Assembly (NCBI GenBank): GCA_902489215.1
Contig: CABTZE010000140.1
Coordinates: forward strand, 1-5,521
Source: an uncultured Brevibacterium sp.
GTDB taxonomy: Bacteria > Actinomycetota > Actinomycetes > Actinomycetales > Brevibacteriaceae
Reading direction: 5' to 3'
Length of the DNA stretch: 5,521 bases
Below are positions 5,506 through 5,521 of this stretch, piece by piece. The notes beneath the pieces were generated by a model that did not search any database, was not told the origin of the DNA, and saw nothing but the letters and a program-made list of their open reading frames with translations. The position numbers and the translations under genes were made by a program. Each line of letters begins with the position of its first letter. The stretch's first letter is position 1.

Positions 5506-5521
5506 GGCGGCGCGGGGGGGG

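Overview
The window reads as chromosomal DNA from a high-GC actinobacterium, most likely Corynebacterium or a close relative. The main evidence is a near-corynebacterial meso-diaminopimelate dehydrogenase (Ddh). An actinobacterial-type lipoprotein with an HNH nuclease domain, a MalY/AecD-type C-S lyase and TANNNT-style -10 boxes agree with this. The genus is an inference from recalled family resemblance, not from a search.

Layout. The left part is transcribed leftward: a DedA-family membrane protein (1486-2211), then ddh (366-1331), then a histidine-phosphatase-superfamily gene (1-357) that runs off the left edge. Ddh and the phosphatase are 8 nt apart and probably co-transcribed. A divergent regulatory region (2212-2392) carries two short perfect inverted repeats. 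It separates this arm from a rightward arm: an FAH-family hydrolase/isomerase (2393-3247), a lipoprotein HNH nuclease (3248-4036) whose GTG start abuts the FAH stop codon, and a PLP-dependent MalY/PatB-type lyase (4167-5420) that may be leaderless. The last 100 bases (5421-5521) are extremely GC-rich, with three copies of a 17-bp motif, two hairpins and poly-G, and may partly reflect a contig end.

How the genes relate. Ddh makes meso-diaminopimelate for lysine and cell wall in the cytoplasm. The MalY-type enzyme probably cleaves cystathionine or a related C-S substrate in methionine/cysteine metabolism. DedA is a probable membrane lipid flippase or transporter. The FAH enzyme acts on a small keto- or enol-acid of unknown identity. 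The HNH lipoprotein would act outside the membrane. These are mostly housekeeping genes, and I see no mobile element, CRISPR array, tRNA or rRNA. I did not find a convincing undescribed multi-gene system. The items most worth a second look are the FAH/secreted-nuclease junction, the divergent operator-like repeats, the palindrome inside the candidate ddh promoter and the GC-rich tail.
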